This document shows positions 35,291 through 44,963 of a DNA stretch of 64,000 nt, one piece after another. Within the stretch, counting starts at the first letter, position 1; each line of letters begins with the position of its first letter. Both the position numbers and the translations under genes were made by a program. The stretch is from NCBI RefSeq assembly GCF_001676725.1, contig NZ_CP016172.1, positions 2,542,001 through 2,606,000 on the forward strand, read 5' to 3'. This DNA is from Bordetella flabilis. GTDB lineage: Bacteria; Pseudomonadota; Gammaproteobacteria; Burkholderiales; Burkholderiaceae_B. The notes beneath the pieces were generated by a model. It searched no databases. It was given only the letters and a program-made list of their open reading frames with translations, and was not told the origin of the DNA.

Positions 35291-35990
35291 AGCCAGAGAG
35301 ATCGTGGTGCATTACGGCGCGCTCGCGGCCGTGAGGCAGGCGACATTCACCATCGCGCCAGGCCAGATCGTGGCGCTGATCGGATCCAACGGCGCGGGCA
35401 AGAGCACGACGCTGAAAGCCCTCATGGGCCTGAAGCGGGTGTCGTCGGGTTCGCTGTACATGGACGGCGAACGCATCGATCACACCAGCGCCGCGCAGCG
35501 CGTCGCGCGCGGCATCGCCTTGTCGCCGGAAGGCCGGCGCCTGTTCCCGCGCATGAGCGTGATCGAGAACCTGGAGGTGGGCAGCCACACGGTACGGTCC
35601 GTGGCGCAGCGGCGCCAGGCGCTGGAGCAGGTGTACGCCCTGTTCCCCATCGTGGCGGAGCGCCGGCGCCAGATGGCCGGTTCGCTGTCCGGCGGCGAAC
35701 AGCAGATGGTGGCCATCGGGCGGGCCATGATGTCCTGCCCGCGGATACTGATGCTGGACGAACCGTCGCTCGGCATCGCGCCCAAGGTGGTCGGCGAAAT
35801 CGCGCGCGCGGTGCAGCGGCTGAACCGCGATACCGGCATATCGGTGGTGCTGGTGGAGCAGAACGCCCGCCTGGCGCTCAGCCTGGCCGCGCAGGCCTAT
35901 GTCTTCGAGCAGGGCGCGGTGACGCGGTCCGGCAGCGGCGAGGCGCTGCTGGCGGATCCCTCCGTGCGGCGGGCCTATCTGGGGGTCTAG
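35277..35990 (+). CDS. LivF-type ABC transporter ATP-binding protein
   Basis: 237 residues. Walker A GSNGAGKS (36-43), signature LSGGEQQM, Walker [13 protein letters not shown] and VEQNA, the normal pattern of LivF. It is the last intact gene of the operon. Its product is similar throughout to the LivF-type protein at 63163-63876, which indicates that the two transporters are related systems. After the stop, the sequence turns at once into a truncated membrane-protein frame. Confidence 0.92.
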   Translation: MPTLEAREIVVHYGALAAVRQATFTIAPGQIVALIGSNGAGKSTTLKALMGLKRVSSGSLYMDGERIDHTSAAQRVARGIALSPEGRRLFPRMSVIENLEVGSHTVRSVAQRRQALEQVYALFPIVAERRRQMAGSLSGGEQQMVAIGRAMMSCPRILMLDEPSLGIAPKVVGEIARAVQRLNRDTGISVVLVEQNARLALSLAAQAYVFEQGAVTRSGSGEALLADPSVRRAYLGV

Positions 35991-35998
35991 GGTCCCGG

Positions 35999-36265
35999 GT
36001 GTTCCACGCGGGCTGGACGGAACATCCACCCGTCGACATCGGCCCCATGCTGTGGTGGCATATCCTCGGAGCGATCCTGATTTCCAGCATTCCACTGCTC
36101 GTATTGGTGAGGGGACTGCAACACCTGCGCGCGCTCTTTCGCACATACGCCAGTTGCGCCCATTTCTCAGTGGAAGCCACCGCCCGGCTGGGAAAGATGG
36201 GACGCTCCATCGCCTCGTGGGTGCTGGTCCAGTCCCTGACGGAGCCTATGCTCGCGCCCACCGCT
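35999..36265 (+). pseudogene. Remnant of a DUF2975-like membrane protein gene
   Basis: Nine bases after livF, a + frame starting at GTG 35999 reads about 89 residues like the middle of a DUF2975 protein: LWWHILGAILISSIPLLVLV (one membrane helix), then LRALFRTYASCAHFSVEATARLGKMG and a second hydrophobic stretch. The usual first membrane segment and the C-terminal half are absent, and the frame runs on into sequence antisense to queD without resemblance to anything. No regulator of the kind that often accompanies DUF2975 genes is present. Family recognition is by pattern only. Confidence 0.45.
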
Positions 36266-36289
36266 GCTGAGTGGGCTGGCGATGCGCGC

Positions 36290-36733
36290 TCAGCCCTCGC
36301 AATCCGCCCAGCAATTCGGCGTTTCATACAGCCGCACGCGCACCAGCCGCAGATCGCCGCCGTATTGCCCGTGGTAATGCGGAAACAGGGTGTCGAAGGC
36401 GATACGTGCCAGATTCTCTACGGTGGGGATACGGTCCAGCACCACGGTCTTGTGGTCCGGCAGGGATTCCAGGAAGGCGCGTACGGCCGTATCGCCGGCG
36501 AACACCAGGAAGGCATGGTCCCACTTGTCCACCACATGTTCGCGCGCAATGGCCTTGATGTCGGAAAAGTCCATCACCATGCCGTTATCGGAAGCGCCGG
36601 GCACATTGACGACATCGCCGGCCAGGGTGACTTCCAGCACATAGCGGTGCCCGTGCATATTGCGGCACTGGCTGCGATGGTCGGGGATACGGTGGCCGGC
36701 GTCGAACTCCAGCCTGCGCGTGACCGATATCAT
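36290..36733 (-). CDS. queD: 6-carboxy-5,6,7,8-tetrahydropterin synthase
   Basis: 147-residue queuosine-pathway enzyme that converts dihydroneopterin triphosphate to carboxytetrahydropterin. The zinc site is visible as His14 (FDAGHR), His27 and His29 (MHGHRY); the catalytic Cys23 sits in RSQCRN, with a further WDHAF and the glutamate of VRLYETPNC. Length is as expected. It lies 28 bp downstream of queE on the same strand, so these form an operon. The queC step must be encoded elsewhere. Confidence 0.95.
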   Translation of the reverse strand: MISVTRRLEFDAGHRIPDHRSQCRNMHGHRYVLEVTLAGDVVNVPGASDNGMVMDFSDIKAIAREHVVDKWDHAFLVFAGDTAVRAFLESLPDHKTVVLDRIPTVENLARIAFDTLFPHYHGQYGGDLRLVRVRLYETPNCWADCEG

Positions 36734-36761
36734 GCTCGGTTCCCCGCGCGGGTAAGGCTCA

Positions 36762-37394
36762 TCATGGAATGCCTATGTATTTATGGGTTTGCAGGCTCAG
36801 GCGCCATTGCGGGTGCTGCATGCAGTATTCGACCGCCCTGGTGGTGTTGGCGAGCCTGTCCGGACCGTCCATGGGCTGCAGGAAGAAATGGTCGAACTCC
36901 AGGCCGGCAAAGGCTTCGGGACGTGCATCGGCCTGCGGGTAGACCAGCTTCAGCTCGTTCCCATGGCGCAGCAGCACCGGCGCCTTGCCCTTGGGGCTGA
37001 CGCATATCCAGTCTATGCCCGCGGGCGGCTCCATGGTGCCATTGGTTTCGATGGCCACGGTGAAGCCGCGCGCGTGCACGGCGTCCAGCAGCGCGCCGTC
37101 CAGTTGCAGCAGGGGCTCGCCGCCCGTGAAGACGACGTAACGGCCGTTCGTGCCGGGGCCCCATTCGGCGACCAGCGCATCGGCCAGTTCATCGGCGGTG
37201 GCGAACTTGCCCCCGCCGGGGCCGTCCGTGCCGACGAAATCGGTGTCGCAGAAGGTACAGGCAGCGGTGGCGCGATCGCTCTCGCGACCCGACCACAGGT
37301 TGCAGCCGGCAAAGCGGCAGAACACCGCGGCGCGTCCCGCCTGCGCACCTTCGCCCTGCAGGGTCTTGAAGATTTCCTTGGCGGCGTAGGTCAT
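36762..37394 (-). CDS. queE: 7-carboxy-7-deazaguanine synthase, radical SAM
   Basis: 210-residue radical SAM enzyme that contracts the pterin ring to form 7-carboxy-7-deazaguanine. The cluster ligands follow the unusual CX14CX2C spacing: Cys31 (AGCNLW), Cys46 and Cys49 (ACTFCDTDF), as described for the shorter QueE class of Burkholderia type. The GGEP motif appears as FTGGEPLLQ, and the SAM-binding IETNGT is intact. It is transcribed with queD and starts 104 bp after a purine permease gene on the same strand. Confidence 0.95.
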   Translation of the reverse strand: MTYAAKEIFKTLQGEGAQAGRAAVFCRFAGCNLWSGRESDRATAACTFCDTDFVGTDGPGGGKFATADELADALVAEWGPGTNGRYVVFTGGEPLLQLDGALLDAVHARGFTVAIETNGTMEPPAGIDWICVSPKGKAPVLLRHGNELKLVYPQADARPEAFAGLEFDHFFLQPMDGPDRLANTTRAVEYCMQHPQWRLSLQTHKYIGIP

Positions 37395-37498
37395 GAAAAC
37401 AGCGGGGTGTGGGGAAAACCCGGTATTTTACCAAGCGGCGGGTATTCCGCCCTTCGATAACCCCGTGCGGCCCCTGGAATATCTCCGGACGGGGCGCC

Positions 37499-38791
37499 TT
37501 ACCCGGCGAAAAACGCGAAACGGATGACAAACAGGACCGCGACCAGCCACGTGGCCGCATGCACCTCGCGGGCCTTGCCGGTCAGGCATTTCAGCACGAC
37601 GTAGCTGATGAAGCCGAATGCCAGTCCGTTCGCCACGGAGTAGGTGAACGGCATGGCAAGGGCCGTGAGCGCGGCGGGCGTGGCTTCCGACACGTCGTCC
37701 CAGTTGACCTCGATGAGCTCGCGCATCATCAGGCCGGCCACGTACAGCAGGGCGGGCGCGGTGGCATAGGCGGGTACCGAGCCCGCCAGCGGCGAAACGA
37801 AGAGGGCCGCCAGGAAGAGCAGGCCCACCACGACGGCCGTCAGGCCGGTCCGTCCGCCCGCCTGCACGCCCGAGGCGCTTTCGACGTAGGCGGTGGTGCT
37901 GCTGGTGCCGAGCACCGAGCCGGCGACGATGGCGGCGCTGTCGGCGAACAATGCCCGCCCCAGGCGGTTCGGCCGGTCCTCGGGAATCAGCCCCGCGCGC
38001 TTGGCCACGCCGATCAGCGTGCCGGTGGCGTCGAAGACCTCCACCAGCACGAAGACCAGGATCACGTGGAACAGTCCCGCGTGCAGGGCGCCGGCGATGT
38101 CCAGCTGCATGAAGGTCGGAGCGAGACTGGGCGGCGCCGACACCAGGCCGTGAAAGCTGTTGTAGCCCAGGACCATGGACAGCACGGTGACCACAAGGAT
38201 GCCGATCAGGATTGCGCCGCGCACGCGCAGGGCGTCCAGCGCCGCGATGATGAAAAATCCCAGCACGGCGAACAGCGGCCCATGCGTGCGCAGGTCCCCC
38301 AGGCTGACCTTGGTTGCCGCGTTGGGCACCACGATGCCCGCATTCGACAGCGCGATGATGGCCAGGAACAGCCCGATACCGGCGGCAATGGCGCTGCGCA
38401 GGGAGTTCGGTATGCCGCGGATCAGCCATGCGCGGATGCCGGTGATGGTCAGCACCAGGAAGATGGCGCCGGAGATGAAGACCGCGCCCAGTGCCTGCTC
38501 CCAGCTGTAGCCCATGCCCTTGACCACGGTGAAGGCGAAAAACGCGTTCAGCCCCATGCCGGGCGCCATGCCGATGGGCCAGTTGGCCAGCAGGCCCATG
38601 ACCAGCGAACCCAGCGCCGCGGCCAGGCATGTGGCCACGAACACTGCATTGCGATCCATGCCGGTTGTCGACAGGATGTCCGGGTTCACGAAGATGATGT
38701 AGGACATCGTCAGGAAGGTGGTGAACCCGGCGACGATTTCGCCGCGCGTCGTCGTCCCGTGCTCGTTCAGTCGAAAAAATCGCTCCAGCAT
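37499..38791 (-). CDS. NCS2/AzgA-family purine permease
   Basis: 430 residues with about 12-13 hydrophobic segments. The beginning [29 protein letters not shown], the motif GLNAFFAF, and [15 protein letters not shown] with [15 protein letters not shown] identify the hypoxanthine/guanine or adenine permease group (AdeP/GhxP-like). It imports a purine base by proton symport at the inner membrane. It is upstream of queE-queD on the same strand with a 104-bp gap; whether the three are co-transcribed is uncertain. Confidence 0.92.
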   Translation of the reverse strand: MLERFFRLNEHGTTTRGEIVAGFTTFLTMSYIIFVNPDILSTTGMDRNAVFVATCLAAALGSLVMGLLANWPIGMAPGMGLNAFFAFTVVKGMGYSWEQALGAVFISGAIFLVLTITGIRAWLIRGIPNSLRSAIAAGIGLFLAIIALSNAGIVVPNAATKVSLGDLRTHGPLFAVLGFFIIAALDALRVRGAILIGILVVTVLSMVLGYNSFHGLVSAPPSLAPTFMQLDIAGALHAGLFHVILVFVLVEVFDATGTLIGVAKRAGLIPEDRPNRLGRALFADSAAIVAGSVLGTSSTTAYVESASGVQAGGRTGLTAVVVGLLFLAALFVSPLAGSVPAYATAPALLYVAGLMMRELIEVNWDDVSEATPAALTALAMPFTYSVANGLAFGFISYVVLKCLTGKAREVHAATWLVAVLFVIRFAFFAG

Positions 38792-38879
38792 GCGCTTCTC
38801 CCAGGCATTCCCTTCGTGGTCGCGGGATTATTGGCCAAGGCGCGAAAATAACATTTCCCGTCCATGTAAACTCGCCGCC

Positions 38880-39926
38880 ATGATCATTCTCGGCTTCGAA
38901 AGTTCCTGCGATGAAACCGGCGTTGCGGCGGTCTGCACCGAGCGCGGCCTGCTCGCGCATGCTCTGCATAGCCAGATCGCCATGCATCAGGAGTACGGTG
39001 GCGTTGTGCCCGAACTGGCCTCGCGCGATCACGTGCGACGCGTGGTTCCGCTGACGCGCCAGGTGCTGCAGGAAGCCGGCCTGACGGTACAGGACGTCGA
39101 TGCCGTGGCCTACACGGCGGGGCCGGGCCTGGCGGGCGCGCTGCTGGTCGGCGCCAGCGTCGCGCAGGCGTTCGCCTGGGCGCGCGACCTGCCGGCCATT
39201 GCCGTGCATCACCTGGAAGGGCATCTGCTGTCGCCCATGCTGGCCGAGCCGAGGCCGGCGTTTCCTTTCGTGGCGCTGCTGGTGTCGGGCGGCCACACCC
39301 AGCTGATGCGGGTGGATGGCGTGGGACGCTATGCCTTGCTCGGCGAAACACTGGACGATGCCGCGGGCGAGGCCTTCGATAAATCGGCGAAGCTGCTGGG
39401 CCTGGGCTATCCCGGCGGGCCGGCGCTGGCGGCCCTGGCCGAACAAGGCGACGCCAGTCGCTTCGATCTGCCGCGCCCCATGCTGCACAGCGGCGACCTG
39501 GATTTCAGTTTCAGCGGCCTGAAAACCGCGGTGCTGACGCGCGTCAAGGCGATGGAGGCGGCGGGCAGCGCCCCGGATGCACGCGCCCGGGCCGATCTCG
39601 CTGCGGCCACGCAGGCGGCGATCGTCGATGTCCTGGCCGCCAAGGCGGTACGCGCCCTGAAGGAAACGGGACTGCGTCGCCTGGTCGTAGCCGGTGGCGT
39701 GGGGGCCAACAAGGCGTTGCGTGAACGCCTGGGCAGCGCGCTGCCCCGGCTCAATGCGGAAGCGTATTTTCCGCCCCTGGCCCTGTGCACGGACAACGGC
39801 GCCATGATCGCCTTCGCCGCGGGCGAACGCGTCAAGGCGGGTCTTGCGAATCTCGATCGCGGCGACCATGCCTTCACGGTGCGCCCGCGCTGGGACCTGG
39901 CCGAGCTCGACACGGTGGCTCCATAG
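38880..39926 (+). CDS. tsaD: tRNA N6-threonylcarbamoyladenosine transferase subunit TsaD
   Basis: 348-residue ASKHA-fold protein that transfers the threonylcarbamoyl group to A37 of ANN-decoding tRNAs, acting with TsaB, TsaC and TsaE. The start [16 protein letters not shown] is canonical, and the metal-binding histidines are in [10 protein letters not shown]. The ATP-binding SGGHTQL, the [10 protein letters not shown] motif and the late [16 protein letters not shown] are intact. ATG 38880 fits the family; upstream in-frame codons do not. It diverges from the permease gene and converges with plsY. Confidence 0.97.
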   Translation: MIILGFESSCDETGVAAVCTERGLLAHALHSQIAMHQEYGGVVPELASRDHVRRVVPLTRQVLQEAGLTVQDVDAVAYTAGPGLAGALLVGASVAQAFAWARDLPAIAVHHLEGHLLSPMLAEPRPAFPFVALLVSGGHTQLMRVDGVGRYALLGETLDDAAGEAFDKSAKLLGLGYPGGPALAALAEQGDASRFDLPRPMLHSGDLDFSFSGLKTAVLTRVKAMEAAGSAPDARARADLAAATQAAIVDVLAAKAVRALKETGLRRLVVAGGVGANKALRERLGSALPRLNAEAYFPPLALCTDNGAMIAFAAGERVKAGLANLDRGDHAFTVRPRWDLAELDTVAP

Positions 39927-40034
39927 GGCAGCGTTGGTCGCCATAAGGCAGCTGCGGTCGCGCCGGATCCGGTATCGGACGCCTTGCCTTATCGACGGAC
40001 AACGCGGCCCGGCACTGGCGGGGGCTTTCCTGGC

Positions 40035-40682
40035 TCAAGCCTTTTTCTTCGCGCCGATGCGCGATTCCGTGCCGTTCAGCAGCCGCGCGATGTTGGCCCG
40101 GTGCCGCAGGATAAGCAGCACGCTGATCAACGTAATGGCCGCCAGCATGGGCGGTTCGGCGTACCAGGCCAGTCCCGAACCGAACAGGTAGTACACCGGC
40201 GCGAAGATCGCCGCGACCAGCGCGGCCAGCGACGAATAGCGAAAAAACGCCACGATGATGAGCCAGGTGGCCAGCGTGGCCAGCGCCAGCCACGGCGAGA
40301 CGGCGAACAGCACGCCCAGCGCCGTCGCCACACCCTTGCCGCCGCGGAATCCCAGGAAGATGGGAAACAGGTGGCCAAGGAATACCGCCAGCGCGGCCAG
40401 GGCGAGGACATTCCAGGTCCAGCCCTCCGGCGCGCCGATATGCTGCACCAGCCAGACGCCGAACCAGCCCTTGGCGGCATCGCCCAGCAAGGTCAGGATC
40501 GCGGCGGTCTTGCTGCCTGAACGCAACACATTGGTCGCGCCGGGATTGCCCGATCCATAAGAACGCGGGTCCTGCAGCCCCATGAGCTTGGACACGACCA
40601 CCGCGAATGGCACGGAGCCGACCAGGTAAGCCAGGACGACCAGACCAACATTGAATGCGACGGCGTGAGATAGATCGGGCAT
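40035..40682 (-). CDS. plsY: Glycerol-3-phosphate acyltransferase PlsY
   Basis: 215-residue inner-membrane enzyme that acylates glycerol-3-phosphate from acyl phosphate, the first step of phospholipid synthesis. The three conserved loops can be seen: [12 protein letters not shown] near the start, [12 protein letters not shown], and [10 protein letters not shown]. About five to seven hydrophobic segments are present. The ATG at 40682 has GGAAAGG at suitable distance; upstream frame sequence is not membrane-protein-like. It diverges from surE. Confidence 0.96.
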   Translation of the reverse strand: MPDLSHAVAFNVGLVVLAYLVGSVPFAVVVSKLMGLQDPRSYGSGNPGATNVLRSGSKTAAILTLLGDAAKGWFGVWLVQHIGAPEGWTWNVLALAALAVFLGHLFPIFLGFRGGKGVATALGVLFAVSPWLALATLATWLIIVAFFRYSSLAALVAAIFAPVYYLFGSGLAWYAEPPMLAAITLISVLLILRHRANIARLLNGTESRIGAKKKA

Positions 40683-40881
40683 GGACCTTTCCATTGGGTG
40701 GACAGGCGCGGATTCTACCGTGGCGGACGGGCGCGACGCGACGAGGTTACATCCGCCGCCACCCCCATGCCATCGGGGCGGTCCAATGTTACGCGCGGAG
40801 CCGGCGCTTTGATCGCCGCCGCGCCGATGCAGCGGGTACAATTCGACGCCACCGCGGCAACAATTTTCTTTTCGACGCAGA

Positions 40882-41643
40882 ATGCGGATTCTGGTTTCCA
40901 ACGATGACGGCTATACGGCGCCCGGTTTACAGGCGCTGGTGGAGGCCCTGCGCGGACTCGGCGACCTTACCGTCGTGGCGCCCGAGGTCAACCACAGCGG
41001 CGCCTCCAATTCGCTGACCCTGAGCCGTCCGTTGTCCGTGCGCGAGGCGGCCAATGGCTTTATCTATGTCAATGGCACGCCGTCGGATTGCGTGCACGTG
41101 GCGCTGACGGGCGGCCTGGTCGATACGCGGCCGGACCTGGTGGTGTCCGGCATCAACAATGGCGCCAACATGGGCGACGACACCCTGTATTCCGGCACCG
41201 TGGCGGCGGCCATCGAAGGCTATCTGTTCGGCATCCCGGCCATTGCGTTTTCGCTGCAGGACAAGGGCTGGTCGCATCTGGACGCGGCGGCGGCCATGGC
41301 AAGGCAGGTGGTCGAACACCAGATCGCACACCCCCTGCAGGCGCCGGTGCTGTTGAACGTGAATATTCCCAACAGGCCCTTGACGGCGATGAAAGGCTGG
41401 CGCGTGACGCGGCTGGGAAAGCGCCATCCTTCCGAACCGGTCGTGCGCACCACCACGCCGTATGGCGATACCGTGTACTGGATCGGGCCGGCTGGACTGG
41501 CCGCCGATGCCGGCCCGGATACCGACTTCCATGCGGTCAACGACGGCGCGGTATCCATCACTCCCCTGCGGCTGGACCTGACGCACCAGGGGCGGCTGGC
41601 CGAAGTGCGTTCCTGGGCGAAGCCTCTATGCGGAAACGAGTAG
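40882..41643 (+). CDS. surE: 5'/3'-nucleotidase SurE
   Basis: 253-residue metal-dependent survival protein phosphatase. The N-terminal [11 protein letters not shown] with paired Asp, the [21 protein letters not shown] block and the NHSGAS loop are fully conserved. It is the first gene of the surE-pcm-nlpD group. A TACAAT hexamer at 40837-40842, 40 bases before the ATG, is a possible -10 box. The end overlaps pcm by 16 bases. Confidence 0.97.
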   Translation: MRILVSNDDGYTAPGLQALVEALRGLGDLTVVAPEVNHSGASNSLTLSRPLSVREAANGFIYVNGTPSDCVHVALTGGLVDTRPDLVVSGINNGANMGDDTLYSGTVAAAIEGYLFGIPAIAFSLQDKGWSHLDAAAAMARQVVEHQIAHPLQAPVLLNVNIPNRPLTAMKGWRVTRLGKRHPSEPVVRTTTPYGDTVYWIGPAGLAADAGPDTDFHAVNDGAVSITPLRLDLTHQGRLAEVRSWAKPLCGNE

Positions 41644-42455
41644 GGCCGGACCCGATGCCGCGGGCCGAACCCGATCGGCCCGGCACCACTCCGTACCGCG
41701 CCGGTACGCTGGCGCCGGGAGTCACCGCCGCGAACAGCAACACCCGCGTGTCTGCGGCGACGCTGCAGCGGCGTATCGCGCCGCCGGCGGCCGCCGACGC
41801 GGCCAACAATCTCGGCTTGAATTCGGAGCGCCTGCGGCGCGCCATGGTGCAGCGCCTGCGTGCGCAAGGCATCACGGACGAACGCGTGCTGGCCGCCATG
41901 GAAGCCGTGCCGCGCCATCTGTTCGTCGATCAGGCCCTGGCCAGCCGCGCGTACGAGGACGCGGCCCTGCCCATCGGCCACTCCCAGACGATTTCACAGC
42001 CCTGGGTGGTGGCCCGCATGATCGCCGCCGTGTGCGAGGACCGCGAACCGACCCGCGTGATGGAAGTCGGCGCGGGCTGCGGCTACCAGGCCGCGGTGCT
42101 GGCCCAGTTCGTGCGCGATGTCCATGCCATCGAACGCATACGCGGACTGTACGATCTGGCGCGTGGCCACCTGCGCATGCTGCGCCTGACCACGCGTGTG
42201 CGGCTGACCTTCGGCGACGGGATGCTGGGGCTGCCGAATACGGCTCCGTTCGATGCTATCGTTGTGGCCGCCGCGGGCCTGGCCATTCCGCAGGCCCTGT
42301 TGTCGCAGTTGGCGCCGGGCGGCCGGCTGATCGCGCCCGAGGGCGGTTCCAACCAGCGCCTGGTGCTGGTCGAGCGTACCGGCGCAGCCAGCTGGAAACG
42401 GGTGGAACTCGAAGCCGTGCGCTTTGTCCCGCTAAGGGCCGGCATACAATCTTGA
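41628..42455 (+). CDS. pcm: Protein-L-isoaspartate O-methyltransferase
   Basis: 275 residues. The catalytic domain starts near [16 protein letters not shown]. It contains the PCMT substrate block [16 protein letters not shown] and the SAM-binding [17 protein letters not shown], so it should repair isoaspartyl damage in proteins. About 65 extra N-terminal residues, polar and Pro/Arg/Ala-rich, precede the domain, compared with about 208-215 residues for the E. coli enzyme. Starts at 41628 (overlapping surE, used here) or 41655 are both possible. Confidence 0.94.
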   Translation: MRKRVGPDPMPRAEPDRPGTTPYRAGTLAPGVTAANSNTRVSAATLQRRIAPPAAADAANNLGLNSERLRRAMVQRLRAQGITDERVLAAMEAVPRHLFVDQALASRAYEDAALPIGHSQTISQPWVVARMIAAVCEDREPTRVMEVGAGCGYQAAVLAQFVRDVHAIERIRGLYDLARGHLRMLRLTTRVRLTFGDGMLGLPNTAPFDAIVVAAAGLAIPQALLSQLAPGGRLIAPEGGSNQRLVLVERTGAASWKRVELEAVRFVPLRAGIQS

Positions 42456-42472
42456 GCTACCAGGAGAATCAT

Positions 42473-43363
42473 ATGCTCGACGGGCAGTCATTACTGACCG
42501 GAACCGAATTGCCTGGCGCGCCGCGCGCGCGCCTGCCCCTGGCCCCGCTTTGCGTGGCGTTCATTTGCCTGGTCCTGGCCGGCTGCGCGTCGCGCACCGC
42601 GCGCGCGCCCGTGGTCGACATGACGGCAACGCCCGCGCCCAGCACGCCCGCTGCTTCGGGCGCCACCTATGTCGTCAAGCCGGGCGATACGCTGTATGGC
42701 ATCGCGCGCAGCAATGGCGTGGACGTGGAAAGCCTGAAGCGCTGGAACACCATCACGGACACCAACCACCTCGCGGTGGGCCAGGTGCTGCGCCTGTCGG
42801 CGCCGACTTCTGGCGCGGCAGGGGCAGGTACGAAGACGCCGCCGCTCACGCCCGTGCGGCCGCCGGAGCAGAAGAACGAACCGACGCCGCTGCCGCCGCC
42901 TGGCGAGCAACCGGCGTCGCCACCGGCTGCCAACCCGCCCGCCACCCCGGCGCCGGCGCCCGTCGAAACACCCAAGCCGCCACGCGCGGCCGACGCGGGC
43001 GCCATCAACTGGGGCTGGCCGGCCACCGGCAGCCTGGTCCAGACCTTCAGCTCGACGACCAAGGGCATCGACATCGCCGGCAATCCCGGCGATCCCGTGC
43101 TCGCGGCCGCCGACGGCAAGGTGATGTACAGCGGCAACGGGGTGCGCGGGCTCGGCAACCTGATCATCATCAACCATCAAAGCGGTTTCATCACTGCCTA
43201 CGCGCACAATCGCGCGCTGCTGGTGAAGGCCGGCCAGGAAGTGAAGAAGGGCGCCAAGATCGCCGAGGTCGGGCAGACCGACACGAGTTCGCCGCGGCTG
43301 CATTTCGAAATCCGCAAGCAGGGTACGCCGGTCGACCCGCTGCAATACCTGCCCGCGCGCTAG
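42473..43363 (+). CDS. nlpD: NlpD-like lipoprotein: LysM plus degenerate LytM/M23 domain
   Basis: 296-residue predicted lipoprotein. The lipobox LVLAGC ends a signal sequence of about 40 residues, a LysM domain follows (YVVKPGDTLYGIARSNGV, about 63-107), then a Pro-rich linker and a C-terminal M23 domain. Zinc ligands of a working peptidase are lost: the HxGxD motif reads TKGID, and HLHFE reads RLHFE. It should therefore act as an activator of cell-wall amidases, as NlpD does in E. coli. AGGAGA precedes the ATG. A TACAAT hexamer (42445-42450) with TTTGTC upstream suggests a promoter inside the end of pcm. The usual next gene, rpoS, is absent. Confidence 0.92.
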   Translation: MLDGQSLLTGTELPGAPRARLPLAPLCVAFICLVLAGCASRTARAPVVDMTATPAPSTPAASGATYVVKPGDTLYGIARSNGVDVESLKRWNTITDTNHLAVGQVLRLSAPTSGAAGAGTKTPPLTPVRPPEQKNEPTPLPPPGEQPASPPAANPPATPAPAPVETPKPPRAADAGAINWGWPATGSLVQTFSSTTKGIDIAGNPGDPVLAAADGKVMYSGNGVRGLGNLIIINHQSGFITAYAHNRALLVKAGQEVKKGAKIAEVGQTDTSSPRLHFEIRKQGTPVDPLQYLPAR

Positions 43364-43365
43364 CC

Positions 43366-44145
43366 ATGACGCCGACCCTGGTCTTCGACCTCGAAACCCT
43401 GCCCGACGTGGCCGGCCTGCGCCGCTTGAACGGCTGGGGCGCCGACGTGCCGGACGGCGAAGTCGCCGAGCGCGCCTTCGCGCAGCGGCGCGAGGCCACC
43501 GGCAGCGACTTCCTGCCCCTGCACCTGCAGCGCGTCGCGGTGATCGGCTGCGTGTTCCGCGACGACCAGGGCTTTCGCGTCCGCACCTTGGGCAATCCCG
43601 ACGATCCGGAGCCGGTCCTGCTGGCGGGATTTTTCAAGACCATCGAACGCTATACGCCGCGGCTGGTCAGCTGGAACGGGTCGGGCTTCGATCTGCCGGT
43701 ATTGCACTATCGCAGCCTGATCCACGGCGTGCCCGCCCCCCGTTATTGGGACATGGGCGAGGATGACCGCGAGTTCAAGTTCAACAACTACATCGGTCGC
43801 TACCACACCCGGCACATCGACCTGATGGATGTGCTGGCCAAGTACAACGGCCGCGCCAACGCGCCGCTGGATCAACTGGCCAAGCTGTGCGGCTTCCCCG
43901 GCAAGCTGGGCATGGACGGCAGCAAGGTGTGGGAAGCGTGGAACCAGGGCAAGGCCGACGAGGTACGGGCCTATTGCGAAACGGACGTCGTCAACACCTG
44001 GCTGGTCTATTGCCGCTGGCGCTTCCTGCGCGGCGAACTGGACGCCGCGTCGTACCAGGAGGAAATCGACCTGGTGCGCGATACCCTGGCCGCCAGCTCG
44101 GCGCCCCATTGGCTGGAATACCTGGAAGCCTGGGAAGACGAATAG
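43366..44145 (+). CDS. Predicted 3'-5' exonuclease, DnaQ-like (DNA_pol_B_exo2 type)
   Basis: 259 residues with the four DEDD elements of a 3'-5' exonuclease: Asp and Glu in VFDLETLPD (residues 6-14), Asp in SWNGSGFDLPVLHYR, and the late YCETDVVNTWLVY for motif III (YxxxD). It matches the stand-alone family related to the proofreading domain of B-type DNA polymerases. ATG 43366 is two bases after the nlpD stop, so it is co-transcribed with nlpD. Its target in the cell is not known. Confidence 0.88.
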   Translation: MTPTLVFDLETLPDVAGLRRLNGWGADVPDGEVAERAFAQRREATGSDFLPLHLQRVAVIGCVFRDDQGFRVRTLGNPDDPEPVLLAGFFKTIERYTPRLVSWNGSGFDLPVLHYRSLIHGVPAPRYWDMGEDDREFKFNNYIGRYHTRHIDLMDVLAKYNGRANAPLDQLAKLCGFPGKLGMDGSKVWEAWNQGKADEVRAYCETDVVNTWLVYCRWRFLRGELDAASYQEEIDLVRDTLAASSAPHWLEYLEAWEDE

Positions 44146-44265
44146 CGCACGTCGGCAGGGGCCGCTGCCGCGCAATGGACTGAAACAGACAAGCCCTTGC
44201 GCGAAACCACCCCGTAATCGACACGCCCCGACAATGGTCTCGCGTTAATCCACTGGAGACCATAC

Positions 44266-44874
44266 ATGTCCCGATTCGCTATTCGCCCCATCGTTGCCAG
44301 CCTGGCCGTCACGCTTGCCGCCGGCGTATTCGCCGGCACCGCCAGCGCCGCGCCCTCCGACACGCCCGCGGCCGCCCAGTCTGGCGCCGACCACATGGGC
44401 AAGCACGGCGCCGGCCCGCGTGGCCATCACTTCCAGGGCATGCGCGACGCCTTGTGGTTGCCCGGCGTCGGCCCGATCGGCAAGCAGGAAGTCGCCAAAC
44501 TGAAACTGGACACCAATCAGCAGGCGCTGTTCGATGCCGCCCGGCAGGCCCAGCAGGATTTCCACAAGTCCATGCGGGAATCCATGATGACGCGCCACAA
44601 GACGCTGGACAGCCAGTTGCAGGCCGGCAAGCTCGATCCCCACGCGCTGGCGGACGCGCAATCCCAATCCCGCCAGGAGCGCCAGTCGCAGGCCGACCAG
44701 GTCCGGCAGAAGTGGCTGGCCGTATGGGACAGCCTGAACGATGCGCAACGCCAGCAGGTGACGAGCTTCGTGAAGGAGCGCCAGGCCCGTTGGGAGCAAC
44801 GCCGCAAGGAAGGACGTCCCGGAATGGGCCACCATCCCGCCGCGCCCGCCGACGCACCGCCCTCGGCTACCTGA
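44266..44874 (+). CDS. Periplasmic Spy/CpxP-like (LTXXQ-type) protein
   Basis: 202 residues: signal peptide MSRFAIRPIVASLAVTLAAG..ASA, then an acidic/His-rich segment (HMGKHGAGPRGHHF) and a long amphipathic helical region rich in Gln and Arg. Two LTXXQ-like motifs, LKLDTNQQ and LNDAQRQQ, support relation to the Spy/CpxP chaperone group or the periplasmic metal-sensing proteins of that family. The His-rich ends may bind metals. The gene is followed by a very strong hairpin terminator, so it is transcribed alone. Confidence 0.75.
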   Translation: MSRFAIRPIVASLAVTLAAGVFAGTASAAPSDTPAAAQSGADHMGKHGAGPRGHHFQGMRDALWLPGVGPIGKQEVAKLKLDTNQQALFDAARQAQQDFHKSMRESMMTRHKTLDSQLQAGKLDPHALADAQSQSRQERQSQADQVRQKWLAVWDSLNDAQRQQVTSFVKERQARWEQRRKEGRPGMGHHPAAPADAPPSAT

Positions 44875-44963
44875 CCTGCCTAGTCCAGGGTAATCCGCCG
44901 TCCGCCGAAGCCACACCGGCTTGCCACGACAGCTTCGGCGGCATTCCCTCCTTGTCCTGCACG

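Noticed and set aside
36762..37500. preQ1-type riboswitch ahead of queE
   Set aside because: The 104-bp leader shows only a short GGCGG/CCGCC stem and no recognisable preQ1 pseudoknot pattern; such switches are not expected in this group.
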